Shown piece after piece: positions 16,035-25,100 of a stretch of 64,000 nt of DNA. A program made the translations under genes and the position numbers. Under the pieces are notes generated by a model. The model saw nothing but the letters and a program-made list of their open reading frames with translations, was not told where the DNA came from and searched no databases. The number at the start of each line of letters is the position of its first letter. The stretch's first letter is position 1. The stretch comes from CALNZV01 sp942491115. Its GTDB lineage: Bacteria > Desulfobacterota > Desulfobacteria > Desulfobacterales > UBA5852. The DNA is taken from assembly GCA_942491115.1 (NCBI GenBank), contig CALNZV010000006.1:248001-312000 (forward strand), written 5' to 3'.

Positions 16035-16958
16035 TAACAGTCTCCTTTCATTCCTTGTGGGATGTGTCAATGGTTACTCCGTGACCGGATCCCGGAAAGC
16101 GTAAAAAACGAAGATGTAGGAGAAATGGTTTGCCGGCACCCTTATCGCGGTGAGGGCCGGATCTATCGAAGCCGATCCGGAGAGGCGTCACCGGTGACTG
16201 AGCTTTAGGATCGATAGCCTATTTTTTTGAGCCTAAATAGTCATAAAAATAACCGTCTATCAAGGGGAAAAACACCATTCTCGACTCTAAATCGTGGTCT
16301 ATCGGATGTGCGGATTCCTTAATGTAAAGACAATTTCTCATTACCCGTTTTGACGATCGGGCGACATCGTCCGTTAAATCGAGTCGTTTGAAGTCTTTAT
16401 ACGAAACATCCATGGGTATTTGAATTCGAATTTTTACATTAAGTTTCGGTAATTACGCAATATATGTTCCAGTACGTCTTTTTGGGAAAACGATCAATTT
16501 CTATATAATATCAGGTATTTTTGATGCCTAAAAAGACTTACAACGGACTGAATCATGAGTAATTGTTTTCAGTGTGGGAAATCGTTTCCTATAAAGGTGT
16601 GTCTGGAATTTCCCAGGAATTCATGAATCTTGTCAATCGGTCAACCCATGCCGCGTGACTGGCCCCAAAACATTCAACTGATACGATCGGGCTGCAAGCT
16701 CCTGCATCGATCGACCGGGGCTTCAGTTAAGCGGTTTACACCTTAGGGGGGACTCCTGCCATTGCCAGCGCATCAGCCCTGCAACGGGCATCAATTTGGC
16801 GGCTTCCTATGGTCCATGAAGATTCTCTGTAGTCGTTCCGCTTTGCCCCCAAATCGACGGAATTTTCTTATACTGACGCCGGGTCAGCTAGTCAAAAGGC
16901 GCTCCTTCGGACGAATCCTGTTGCTCAGCTTAGCCTGCGGATGCGCCTCGCGCCCCTG
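16035..16958. other. Long gene-poor AT-rich region
   Basis: More than 900 bases between the CTERM gene and DAHP synthase with markedly lower GC than the flanks (especially 16210-16560). Only one weak small frame is seen (16219-16413). No repeats, tRNA or terminator of note were recognised. The base composition suggests a decayed or transferred segment, or regulatory DNA for the CTERM gene. Confidence 0.45.
16219..16413 (-). CDS. Doubtful small ORF (64 aa)
   Basis: A 64-codon frame (begins MDVSYKDFKRLDL, ends YFYDYLGSKK) in the AT-rich gap. Its amino acid make-up is protein-like, unlike the arginine-rich shadow frames nearby, but there is no ribosome site before the ATG and no recognised family. 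It could be the relic of a larger transferred gene. Confidence 0.22.
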   Translation of the reverse strand: MDVSYKDFKRLDLTDDVARSSKRVMRNCLYIKESAHPIDHDLESRMVFFPLIDGYFYDYLGSKK

Positions 16959-18059
16959 TCACACCCGATAACGCATCAATGCGGATGACGGTATCCTGGT
17001 TTCGGTCTTGAGCAGCGGTTTCAAAAAGGCATCCGCCGACAACAGAAGCTGTTCTGTGGTTTCCCATGAAATGCAGGGATCCGTGAGCGATACCCCGTAT
17101 TGTAACTCGGAGCTATTGCCGGTCAGTTTTTGGCTGCCCTCGAAGAGGTGGCTTTCCAGCATGAGGCCCACGATGGCGTCGTTGCCGTCCACTCGTTGGT
17201 TGATGACGTCCCGCCAAACCACCGTCTGCAGATCGGTTTTCTTTCTCGAGTTGGCGTGTGAGCAGTCGACGACGATCGCCTGATTGAGGCCTTTGGACGC
17301 CAGCATCTCCCGGGCCTCGTAGAGACTTGCCGAATCGTAGTTGGGACGGCTGCCTCCCCTCAGCACCATGTGGGTGAAGGGGTTGCCTTTGGTTTTGACG
17401 ATACTGGCGACGCCGTTGGCATCGATGCCGAGAAAACTCTGGGGGGAGCCGGCGGCGATCATTGCGTTCAGGGCTGTTCCCAGTTCCCCGTCCGTTCCGT
17501 TCTTGAACCCCACCGGCATGGACAATCCGCTGGCCATCTCCCGATGGGTCTGAGATTCGGTGGTCCTGGCGCCGATGGCGGTCCAGCAGACGAGCCCGGC
17601 AATATACTGGGGGGTGATGGGGTCCAGGATTTCCGTTGCCGTGGGAAGTCCCATTTCGGTGATTTTCAACAGCAGCGCCCTGGCCCTGTGCAACCCGGTG
17701 TCCATATCGTAGGAGCCGTCCATCCGCGGGTCATTGATAAGCCCTTTCCAACCCACCGTGGTTCTTGGTTTTTCAAAATATACCCGCATGACCACCAGCA
17801 GCGTCTCGTGGATCTTGTCTTGGATTTCCCGCAGCCGGCGGGCGTACTCGAGGGCCGCTGACTCGTCGTGGATGGAGCAGGGACCGGTGATGACCATCAT
17901 CCGAGTGTCCGCTTTCGAGAGGATCCGGCAGATGGCTTCCCGCCCGTTAATGACGGTCTCCGTCGCCTTCTCCGACATGGGGATCGCTTCTTTCAGCAAT
18001 GCCGGAGAGATCAGGGGTTCAAATCGTTCAACCCGGATATCGTAGGTGGGTTTCACCAT
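16959..18059 (-). CDS. 3-deoxy-7-phosphoheptulonate (DAHP) synthase, class I AroF/G/H type
   Basis: A 366-residue enzyme that condenses phosphoenolpyruvate and erythrose 4-phosphate, the first step of the shikimate pathway. Class I-alpha signatures are present: VITGPCSIHD, RVYFEKPRTTVGWKGLINDP, GARTTESQTHRE, VGFKNGTDG, LRGGSRPNYD and VDCSHANSRK. These hold the PEP-binding Arg/Lys residues and the metal ligands Cys, His, Glu and Asp. Length matches E. coli AroG. GAGGAG lies 10 bases before the ATG. The feedback type (Phe, Tyr or Trp) cannot be judged by eye. It is alone, not in an aro operon. Confidence 0.95.
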   Translation of the reverse strand: MVKPTYDIRVERFEPLISPALLKEAIPMSEKATETVINGREAICRILSKADTRMMVITGPCSIHDESAALEYARRLREIQDKIHETLLVVMRVYFEKPRTTVGWKGLINDPRMDGSYDMDTGLHRARALLLKITEMGLPTATEILDPITPQYIAGLVCWTAIGARTTESQTHREMASGLSMPVGFKNGTDGELGTALNAMIAAGSPQSFLGIDANGVASIVKTKGNPFTHMVLRGGSRPNYDSASLYEAREMLASKGLNQAIVVDCSHANSRKKTDLQTVVWRDVINQRVDGNDAIVGLMLESHLFEGSQKLTGNSSELQYGVSLTDPCISWETTEQLLLSADAFLKPLLKTETRIPSSALMRYRV

Positions 18060-18473
18060 GGTTCAGGTTCTCCTCAAATGGGGGCGAGTGGTATCGGGGT
18101 CGCTTGGCCTCAGTCATGTCAGGGGCTTGCGAATTGACCGACGGGATTAGCCCCTTGGCGCCGTCTCTATTCGGTATCGACCGGGCCGGTTGCCGCGGAG
18201 CAAATGGCATTCAGACAAATAGGTGTGTAGCATAGGCCTATTTGCGGTCTATTTCAAGCTGATGGCGGCAAAAAGCGGCCTTCCCATCGGCCCGGTCCGG
18301 CATCGGCCCGAAAGGTGTTGTTCTTCCGGCGCGGGCCTATGGCGATTATGCCTTTGATCCTTTGGTCGCAATCTGTTACCAGAGATATGGCGTCCCAATC
18401 CCGGAGAATTTTCCCCTCGGAGAAGACCACCGGCGGGTGTATCGGTTCAGAGGCGGCGTCGGGAGATGGATAG
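18060..18473. other. Divergent intergenic region
   Basis: About 410 bases between the divergent DAHP synthase and SatD-like genes. It must contain both promoters; no clear consensus pair or attenuator for the DAHP synthase gene was seen. Open frames across it are shadows. Confidence 0.4.
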
Positions 18474-19151
18474 ATGACGACACCTATGGCAACCGAGGAT
18501 CTGAAAGCGGTATTGACCGGCGATGTGGTGGCCTCGACCCGTCTGCCCCTGGAGCAGCGAGCCCATTTCCCCGCCCTTTTTGAAGGACTTCCCCGATCCC
18601 TGGCTCCTGCGTTTGGGGATGACCTGCTGCCGTTCGGCGTGGACACGGTAAGAGGGGACGGGTTCCAGACACTGGTGTCCCGACCCGCCATGGCTCTGCG
18701 GGTGGCGCTGTTCATCAAGGCCTCCGTGCGGGCTCTAGCCGAGGTTGGCCACGCCCACCTCAGAATTGCCATCGGCATCGGCACCGTCGATTTTATGGGC
18801 AATCGGGTGTCCGAAGGGTTGGGGGCTGCTTTCCAACTGTCCGGGAAGCGTCTGGACCGGATGAAGGCCGACAACCGGTTGGGGATCGACTGCCGTCTCG
18901 ACGGTTTCGATACCGGCACCTGGGACATTGCCCTCGGTTTGATGGACGTGCTCGTCGATACCTGGACCCCCAAGCAGGCGGCAGCTGTCTGTGGAGTTCT
19001 CAAAGGGTGGACCCAGCAGACCATTGCCGACCGGTGGGATGTTCCCATCAAACAACAGACGGTTGCCCGCCACCTGAAACGGGCGGGATGGGGAGCCCTG
19101 ATGACGGCGCTGGGTCAGTTTGAAAACAGCTTTTCAAAGATGTTTTTATAA
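18474..19151 (+). CDS. SatD-like protein (cyclase-like fold plus C-terminal HTH)
   Basis: A 225-residue protein; GGGAG precedes the ATG. The N-terminal part resembles a degenerate nucleotide cyclase fold: LTGDVVASTRL (residues 14-24), VRGDGFQTL, and LRIAIGIGTVDF...GAAFQLSGKRLDRM, as seen in SatD-like proteins. Residues 160-215 form a helix-turn-helix (WTPKQAAAVCGVLKGWTQQTIADRWDV). The next gene is a DUF3307 membrane protein, the usual partner of SatD-like proteins. The pair may be a regulator/sensor and a membrane component; the biochemical role is unknown. Confidence 0.65.
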   Translation: MTTPMATEDLKAVLTGDVVASTRLPLEQRAHFPALFEGLPRSLAPAFGDDLLPFGVDTVRGDGFQTLVSRPAMALRVALFIKASVRALAEVGHAHLRIAIGIGTVDFMGNRVSEGLGAAFQLSGKRLDRMKADNRLGIDCRLDGFDTGTWDIALGLMDVLVDTWTPKQAAAVCGVLKGWTQQTIADRWDVPIKQQTVARHLKRAGWGALMTALGQFENSFSKMFL

Positions 19152-19225
19152 ATAACAGCCAATAAGAGCTGTGCTGATACCGCCGGCACATCGGTTTTAA
19201 ATCCCAGGAAAGGCAGTCCCCAGCC

Positions 19226-20035
19226 ATGACCGGAATCGGCGTTGAACTGATGGTGGCTTTGGGCTCGGCCCACGTGGTTGCCGACTACCTGCTTCAAAAC
19301 GAAACCATTGCCGTCAACAAGCACCGGTTGCCGGTATTGACCGTTCATGCCCTGGGGGCCGGTGCCGCCGCCTATATGGCCTGCGGGCTTTGGAGATTGT
19401 GGTGGATATTCGCCCTGACGGCCCTCAGCCACGGTTTGCTGGACTGGGCGAAGCTGCGAACCACGCGGCCGCGACTGAAGTCCTTTCTTCTGGACCAGGC
19501 AGCCCATCTGACGGTGGTCGTTTGCTTGGCTCTGGCTGCCGCGGAGGCGGCCAGCAGCACGTCCGTCTGGCCCCAGCTTTCCGACGTCGGTCGGCATTAT
19601 CTGCTTAGATCTCTGGTACTGGCCGCCGGCATCCTGATGGCCGGCAAGGTTGGCGGGATCGTCATCGGCCTTTGGGTGTATCCCCATCTGGTGTGGATGA
19701 AACGGCAGACCCGCCGAATTCGCCGCCACGGATCAGGGTCCGAGGAAATGACCACTTCCGGGCAACCCCTAACTGACGATGACAGCCGCGGACTTCCACA
19801 GGCCGGGCGAATCATCGGCCAGATGGAAAGGCTTCTGATCTTCATGATGGTGTTTTCCGGGGAGCCCGGGGGCATCGGGTTTCTGGTGGCGGCAAAATCC
19901 ATATTCCGGTTTGGCGAGTTGAGGGATCCGTCCAACCGGATGGAGGCCGAATACATCCTGATCGGCACCCTGATGAGTTTTGTCTACGGCATCGCCGTCG
20001 CCTATGGGACGAAGGTGCTCTGGAGCATGGTCTGA
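19226..20035 (+). CDS. DUF3307 membrane protein
   Basis: A 269-residue protein with about five to six transmembrane segments. The N-terminal GSAHVVADYLLQN...NKHRLPVLTVHALGAG is characteristic of DUF3307 (H-DF/YLLQ, followed by an HA box), and SHGLLDWAKLR provides another conserved His/Asp pair. It is 75 bases downstream of the SatD-like gene, matching a recurrent gene pair. The conserved His and Asp in membrane-proximal positions suggest metal-dependent chemistry, but no function is proven. Confidence 0.75.
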   Translation: MTGIGVELMVALGSAHVVADYLLQNETIAVNKHRLPVLTVHALGAGAAAYMACGLWRLWWIFALTALSHGLLDWAKLRTTRPRLKSFLLDQAAHLTVVVCLALAAAEAASSTSVWPQLSDVGRHYLLRSLVLAAGILMAGKVGGIVIGLWVYPHLVWMKRQTRRIRRHGSGSEEMTTSGQPLTDDDSRGLPQAGRIIGQMERLLIFMMVFSGEPGGIGFLVAAKSIFRFGELRDPSNRMEAEYILIGTLMSFVYGIAVAYGTKVLWSMV

Positions 20036-20049
20036 CCCTGAACCGACCC

Positions 20050-20550
20050 ATGGCCCAACCCCGTTGCCTCGAAAGCCGCTTAACGGTGATTAAAAAACCG
20101 CCCCAGCTGGTTGTCCCCAAAGAGAAGGCCGTCTTCTGGATGGATGCCCGGGGCCGCTGGTGCAATCGCCACGGCCGGATCCGACACCCTAAAGTCATCG
20201 CCCATTTCAATGCCAGTATCCGCCGGGATGCCGATGGCTATCACCTGTTCCAGGAGCGCGAGGGCGTGCAGGAAAAGGTGTACTTCCGTTATGAGGAAAC
20301 GCCACTGTTTGTGGTGGATGTGGTGAACGACGCCACGGTGATGCTGGTGACCAATACCCGGACCCGGTGTCCCCTCGACCCGAAGGGGCTCTATATAAAG
20401 GACGACGCCCTCTACCTGGAGACCGGGGGAGAGGTGCTGAAGTTTGCGGAGGAGGCCCTGGTTCGCTTGTCACCGTGGATCGAAGAGGAAGGAGACACCG
20501 TTTTCCTGAGACTCGGTGAGAGGAGATGGCGGATTACCGTCCGGAAGTGA
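20050..20550 (+). CDS. DUF1285-like protein
   Basis: A 166-residue soluble protein. The central part, FWMDARGRWCNRHGRIRHPKVIAHFN..., then DGYHLFQEREGVQEKVYFRYEETPLFVVDV, follows the pattern of DUF1285: a GRW start, a short beta strand, and a closing EK...V...EDTPF segment. The start is 15 bases after the DUF3307 gene, so it is likely co-transcribed, but there is no clear ribosome site. Family assignment is by pattern only; function unknown. Confidence 0.55.
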   Translation: MAQPRCLESRLTVIKKPPQLVVPKEKAVFWMDARGRWCNRHGRIRHPKVIAHFNASIRRDADGYHLFQEREGVQEKVYFRYEETPLFVVDVVNDATVMLVTNTRTRCPLDPKGLYIKDDALYLETGGEVLKFAEEALVRLSPWIEEEGDTVFLRLGERRWRITVRK

Positions 20551-20619
20551 CGGGCAGGTCGGCGGCGATGGCCGGTGATCCCCTACCTTTCCGCCGGTTC
20601 AACAGAAGAGAGGATTTAA

Positions 20620-21537
20620 ATGAAAAAGGATTTCCTTCATGTGGACGATTTGACCGCGGATGAGATCTTCGAACTGCTGGAACTGGCTGCGGAGGTAAAG
20701 GCACGATTCCATCGACGCGACCTCTTTAGGCCCTTTGAAGGGCTTACCATGGCCATGGTGTTTGCCAAGCCATCGGCCCGAACCCGCATATCGTTTGAAA
20801 CCGGTTTTTTTCGACTGGGCGGACATGCCATCTACCTTGGCTCGTCGGACATCGACCTGGGCCATCGGGAGCCGGTCAATGACGTGGCCCGGGTGATCAG
20901 CCGATACAACGACATCATCATGGCCCGGCTGTTCAGTCACGACCATGCGGTGGAAATGGCGGCCTTCGCGACGGTGCCGGTGATCAACGGCCTGACCGAC
21001 TACAACCACCCCTGCCAGATCATGGCCGACATCTTCACGATTCGAGAGCACCGCGGCCACCTGAAAGACCTGACAGTGGCCTATGTGGGAGACGGGAACA
21101 ACATCGTCCATTCCTGGCTCCGGCTGGCATCCAGGATTCCCATGGGGTTTACCTGCGCCTGTCCGGAGGCCTACATGCCCGATGCCGAGACCGTGACACT
21201 GGCCAGGGCCCGGGGGCTTTCCCGTGTGGAGATTCTCCACGACCCCATCCAGGCCGTGGCGGGTGCAGACGTTGTCTACACGGACGTCTGGGCATCGATG
21301 GGAAAGAAGCATGAACTCGAGGAGAGAAAGCGCCATTTCGAGGGGTTCGTGGTGAACGACAGGCTCATGGCAGCAGCAGGGGACGGGGCGATCTTCATGC
21401 ATTGCCTGCCGGCCCAGAGGGGCCTCGAGGTTACCGACTCGGTGATGGAGTCCACGGCGTCGGTGGTTTTTGACGAGGCCGAAAATCGGATGCACGCACA
21501 GAATGCCATCATGCTCAAATTGTTGGGCAAGGCCTGA
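20620..21537 (+). CDS. argF: Ornithine carbamoyltransferase
   Basis: A 305-residue enzyme that makes citrulline from ornithine and carbamoyl phosphate in arginine biosynthesis. The carbamoyl phosphate loop is KPSARTRISFE, the second-site box is DYNHPCQIMAD, DVWASMG follows, and the ornithine-binding HCLPAQRG lies near the end. These together separate it from the aspartate enzyme encoded next door. Ser-Ala replaces the more common Ser-Thr in the loop, a known variant. GAGAGG precedes the ATG. The gene is 85 bases upstream of pyrB, so the two carbamoyl phosphate consumers lie in tandem. Confidence 0.95.
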   Translation: MKKDFLHVDDLTADEIFELLELAAEVKARFHRRDLFRPFEGLTMAMVFAKPSARTRISFETGFFRLGGHAIYLGSSDIDLGHREPVNDVARVISRYNDIIMARLFSHDHAVEMAAFATVPVINGLTDYNHPCQIMADIFTIREHRGHLKDLTVAYVGDGNNIVHSWLRLASRIPMGFTCACPEAYMPDAETVTLARARGLSRVEILHDPIQAVAGADVVYTDVWASMGKKHELEERKRHFEGFVVNDRLMAAAGDGAIFMHCLPAQRGLEVTDSVMESTASVVFDEAENRMHAQNAIMLKLLGKA

Positions 21538-21622
21538 GGGCAAAGGGAGATTTGGCCGCCGGTGAATCGGGCGCGGCTCGGTGCGGCGTTATCCGGTGAC
21601 GGAATCCAAAGAAGGGGGAGAC

Positions 21623-22567
21623 ATGGGGAACAGACGCTTTCCGTTGCAGCATGTGGTGGAATCCCAGCAGTTCGACCGAGAGATCCTCGACTGGGTCTTC
21701 AGTACCGCCAATGCCATGAAAACCGATGTGGCGGAAGGCTCTCCGGCCTACGGAAGGAGCCTATCAAAAAAAATCATGGCCTCCCTTTTTTACGAACCGT
21801 CAACCCGGACCCGGTTTTCCTTCGAAGCGGCCATGAATCGCCTGGGAGGCCGCATCATCACCACGGAGAACGCCAAGGAGTTTTCCAGTGCGGCCAAGGG
21901 GGAGAGCTTGAGAGATTCCATCCTGGTCATGAACGGCTATGCCGACGTGATCGTCATGCGGCACCACGAGGCGGGAAGCGCCCAGATGGCCTCTGAAATC
22001 TCCCGGGTGCCGGTCATCAACGCCGGAGACGGCCCGGGCCAGCATCCCACCCAGGCGCTTCTGGATCTGTTCACCATCCAGGATACCTTTTCCAAGATTT
22101 CGGGGTTGAGCATCGCCATGGTGGGTGATCTCAAATACGGTCGGACCGTGCGATCCCTGACCTATCTGCTCTCAAAGTACAGGGACATCCGGATCCTGTT
22201 CGTCTCGCCCCAGGTTTGCCGGATGGACGACGACATCAAGGCCTATCTGGACCGCTGCGGGGTCAGCTGGCGGGAGGAGGCCGATCTCGATTCGGTGTTG
22301 CCTCAGGTGGACTGTGTCTACATGACGAGGATCCAGAAGGAGCGGTTCAACGATCTGAACGATTATGAAGAGGCGTCCGGAAAATATATCCTGAGACCGG
22401 AAAGTGTCGAACTGATTAAGCCGGAGGGGATTATCATGCACCCCCTTCCGAGAGTGGATGAAATTCCTCAGGAAGTGGATGCCAACCATCGTGCACGGTA
22501 TTTTGATCAGGCCCACAACGGCGTCTATGTCCGCATGGCCCTCTTGTACCTGCTGCTGAACGGCTGA
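21623..22567 (+). CDS. pyrB: Aspartate carbamoyltransferase catalytic subunit
   Basis: A 314-residue enzyme of de novo pyrimidine synthesis. The start at 21623 has GGGGGAG upstream; the ORF extends 14 codons further without a site. Visible motifs: YEPSTRTRFSFE (carbamoyl phosphate loop), AAKGESLRD (the mobile-loop Lys), GDGPGQHPTQALLD, VGDLKYGRTVRSL and MHPLPRVDEI (aspartate-binding). Length and HPTQALLD fit the classical catalytic chain. No pyrI regulatory chain or dihydroorotase is adjacent. It likely follows argF in one transcript. Confidence 0.96.
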   Translation: MGNRRFPLQHVVESQQFDREILDWVFSTANAMKTDVAEGSPAYGRSLSKKIMASLFYEPSTRTRFSFEAAMNRLGGRIITTENAKEFSSAAKGESLRDSILVMNGYADVIVMRHHEAGSAQMASEISRVPVINAGDGPGQHPTQALLDLFTIQDTFSKISGLSIAMVGDLKYGRTVRSLTYLLSKYRDIRILFVSPQVCRMDDDIKAYLDRCGVSWREEADLDSVLPQVDCVYMTRIQKERFNDLNDYEEASGKYILRPESVELIKPEGIIMHPLPRVDEIPQEVDANHRARYFDQAHNGVYVRMALLYLLLNG

Positions 22568-22602
22568 CACGAGGAAATCGGCCCCGTTCCCCCGTGGACG
22601 GG

Positions 22603-23352
22603 CTAATCGTATAGCTGTCCGAGGAAGTAATTCATCTGGCGATACCACCAGGGCCAGTCATGGTTGACGTCGTTCCCCCACAGATCCACCCAGGCGCCGA
22701 TGCCCTTCCCATGGAAGAGCCTTTCAAGGGACCGGGTGTCTTCGACGGCCTCCTCTTCCCAGGCCCCTTGCCCCGCACACACGACGATCCGGCTGTCCCG
22801 GTACCGGTCCAGGTACCAGGGGTCCTCAAGATCCGACAGAAAGCTGATGGGTGAGTTGAAGTACACGGCGCCCAGATCTGCCGACGACAGGCCGAACTCC
22901 TTCCGGTCAAGTCGGTAGAGCCCGCTCAGGGCAAGGGTTCCCCCGAAAACATCGGGGTGCTTGAGGAAGGCGTTCACGGCATGGTATGCCCCCATGCTGC
23001 ATCCGTTGGTCATGATCCGCACCCTGGGGTGGCGGCAGTGATTCCTAATGAAGGGAACCGCTTCGTCCACCAGGTAGCGGTCATAGGCGTCGTGGCGGCG
23101 GTTTCTCTCCCTGGGCGCCAGATCGAATCGGTACCAGCTGTCGCTGTCGATGCTGTCCACGGTGAAGAGCTTGACGACACCCCGGTCGATAAAACCGGAA
23201 ATCGCATCGATCATCCCCATCCCCTCGTAATCGAAATACCGGCCCCGAGAGCAGGGAAAAACCATAAACGGCTGACCCCAGTGGCCGTAGACCTTGAGTG
23301 CCATCTCCCGATCGAGATGGACGCTGTGCCATCGATGCTCTTCGATATGCAT
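22603..23352 (-). CDS. Esterase D/EstA-family alpha/beta hydrolase
   Basis: A 249-residue protein starting at ATG 23352, 6 bases below the stop of the ATP-grasp gene, so the two are one transcript. An alpha/beta hydrolase of the putative-esterase type: an oxyanion-hole stretch (MVFPCSRGRY), the nucleophile elbow TNGCSMGAYHA with the serine in GCSMG, and a closing ...GNDVNHDWPWW with the likely catalytic His. No signal peptide is seen. Esterases of this type are often paired with ATP-grasp ligases in Desulfobacterota; the substrate is unknown. Confidence 0.8.
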   Translation of the reverse strand: MHIEEHRWHSVHLDREMALKVYGHWGQPFMVFPCSRGRYFDYEGMGMIDAISGFIDRGVVKLFTVDSIDSDSWYRFDLAPRERNRRHDAYDRYLVDEAVPFIRNHCRHPRVRIMTNGCSMGAYHAVNAFLKHPDVFGGTLALSGLYRLDRKEFGLSSADLGAVYFNSPISFLSDLEDPWYLDRYRDSRIVVCAGQGAWEEEAVEDTRSLERLFHGKGIGAWVDLWGNDVNHDWPWWYRQMNYFLGQLYD

Positions 23353-23357
23353 GGAGC

Positions 23358-24521
23358 TTAGGTCTCCGTCAGATGAATGGCCCGGACTCCGTCCAACAGA
23401 GTGTCGAGATCGGGATGGCGGAGAATGAAACCGACATCCCCCAAGGCGCTCCGGAAGACGTCGGGGACGCGATCCACCTGGATCAGATCCGCGGATATGC
23501 GGGATCGGATGTCCTCCTCGGAATGGCGGTAGCGGTGGTGGGATTTTCGACTGGCATAGCAGCAATGGTAGGCGGGCCGATAGTCGATTTCGGCGGTTCC
23601 GTTCATCACCACCTCCGCCCAAGCCCGGTAGACGTCCGTGTCGGCGGCATAATTCATCATGTCGGTGGTAAACCCGCCGGGCGGCCTGACATTGACCTCC
23701 AAGGGGACATAGATCTGCTCACCGGTGTGAAAGAACTCGATGTGAAAGAACCGCTCCCGGATGTCGAAGGCCCGAACGCAGGCATCTCCCGCCGCCGCGA
23801 GGGCTTCAGGGATACGGCGAAGGTTGTAGTAGAAGATGTGCCTCCCCTCATTTACCGTTTCCATGATGCCCTGGCTGAAATAATGGGCGGTTATGAAAAC
23901 CGGTTTTCCCCTGGCATCCGTAAGCCCGTCGTAGGAAAAGAGTTCGCCCTTGACGAATGCCTCGAGGAAATAATCGGCATCGGGTTTGGCTCCCAGAAAC
24001 GTCTCGAGGGCCTGGCGATGGTCGATGCGAAAAGTGTCCAGCGCGCCCACCCCGGCGTCGGGTTTGGCGATCAGGGGATAGCCGGTCTTTTCTGCGAAGA
24101 TGATCGCCTCTTCCTTCCCTCTCACGAGAATACCGGGCGCCACCGGAAGGCCGGCACTCTTGAAAACGGTCTTCATTCCGGATTTCCGCCGAAGGGTTCC
24201 GATGTCCTTTGCACGGATGCCCGGAATATTGAAATCGTCCCTGATGCGGGCATCGGTATCCAGCCAGTATTCGTTATGGCTCTCGATGCGGTCTATCTTC
24301 CCATAGTGATAAGTAAAGTAGCCGCACGCCCGAACCAGCGCATCGTAATCGTGGAGATCATGGACGTGGTAGTAGTCGGTGAGGGCGTTCCGGGTTTGCT
24401 CGGACAGGGCGTTGCCGTCCACATCGCCGATACCGAGAACCCGACCGCCCAGGGCTTTCAGGTGCCAGCAGAATCGGTGATAATGGGTGGGAAAGTGTGG
24501 CGAGATGAATATAAGGTTCAC
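23358..24521 (-). CDS. ATP-grasp carboxylate-amine/thiol ligase-like protein
   Basis: A 387-residue protein. The start is GTG 24521, preceded by AGGAAAAGG; the longer frame upstream has no site. The N-terminal Rossmann-like part (LIFISPHFPTHYHRFCWHLKALGG) is followed by an ATP-grasp core: YPLIAKPDAGVGALDTF (the phosphate-binding strand and loop), FLEAFVKGELFSYDG, and FHIEFF...VPLEVNVRPPGG, whose Glu and Asn residues coordinate Mg-ATP. This fold joins a carboxylate to an amine or thiol. The esterase lies immediately downstream; a paired condense-and-hydrolyse or small-peptide pathway is possible but unproven. Confidence 0.82.
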   Translation of the reverse strand: MNLIFISPHFPTHYHRFCWHLKALGGRVLGIGDVDGNALSEQTRNALTDYYHVHDLHDYDALVRACGYFTYHYGKIDRIESHNEYWLDTDARIRDDFNIPGIRAKDIGTLRRKSGMKTVFKSAGLPVAPGILVRGKEEAIIFAEKTGYPLIAKPDAGVGALDTFRIDHRQALETFLGAKPDADYFLEAFVKGELFSYDGLTDARGKPVFITAHYFSQGIMETVNEGRHIFYYNLRRIPEALAAAGDACVRAFDIRERFFHIEFFHTGEQIYVPLEVNVRPPGGFTTDMMNYAADTDVYRAWAEVVMNGTAEIDYRPAYHCCYASRKSHHRYRHSEEDIRSRISADLIQVDRVPDVFRSALGDVGFILRHPDLDTLLDGVRAIHLTET

Positions 24522-24908
24522 GATGCCTTTTCCTGTGACTATAATGGGATTGATGATAAAAATGGGCTGGAAGGACACAGACAACCGGCTATCGAGCGAG
24601 CGCTTATACGCTGCTGACCCCGCCAGTGCACATCGATTTTTCAGCATGCGTTTCTGGAAGCATCGGTTGGGTCTTCGGGCCGTGCATCGGTTACGTCGAC
24701 AGGCCTACCGCCGTTTGTGGTGATAACAGAGTTACACTAATGAATGTAGGGTCGATGTAAAGGGCGGATCCCAAAATGGGCAAAGGACGAGAGCCCTATT
24801 CGCCCATCCTGGAGGATATGGCGCCCAGGCCGGGAAAGAGGGATCCTGACGGTGTTGTTCGCCGTTGAGGTTCGGTCGACAGCAACCGGGGAGATGGGCC
24901 AGGCAGGA
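24522..24908. other. Intergenic region
   Basis: About 390 bases without a convincing gene. A 25-codon Arg-rich frame at 24647-24724 is present but has no ribosome site. The region contains the 5' flank of the ATP-grasp gene and the 3' flank of the small gene at 24909-25100. Confidence 0.4.
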
Positions 24909-25100
24909 TTACCTGTTGTCGAAATAGCCGGCGGTTTCCTCCACGATGGCGCGCCTGAGGCTTTCGTCTCCCCGGAAGGTCAACCGGTCGAGACTTTTGT
25001 CGTATTTAACTCGGCAGTCGTATTTGACGGCGGCGCTGTTCAGCAGTTTCGCTATGAGTTCCAGGTTGTGATTTCGCTGGTGAATCGGTAACTGAGGCAT
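24909..25100 (-). CDS. Small protein (63 aa)
   Basis: A 63-residue frame with AAGGAC upstream of the ATG. The sequence (NLELIAKLLNSAAVKYDCRVKYDKSLDRLTFRGDESLRRAI...) has an alpha-beta pattern typical of real small proteins and reads as soluble. Isolated on its strand; no family recognised. Confidence 0.5.
   Translation of the reverse strand: MPQLPIHQRNHNLELIAKLLNSAAVKYDCRVKYDKSLDRLTFRGDESLRRAIVEETAGYFDNR

Noticed and set aside
18254..19051. 265-aa minus-strand frame
   Set aside because: Antisense to the SatD-like gene; Ser/Arg/Pro-rich, no family resemblance.
20599..21543. 314-aa minus-strand frame
   Set aside because: Mirror of argF; His/Gly-rich shadow typical of high-GC third positions.
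23298..24617. 439-aa plus-strand frame
   Set aside because: Antisense to the ATP-grasp gene, which has a ribosome site and conserved motifs.
24647..24724. 25-codon Arg-rich frame before the ATP-grasp gene
   Set aside because: No ribosome site and too short; overlaps only intergenic sequence.
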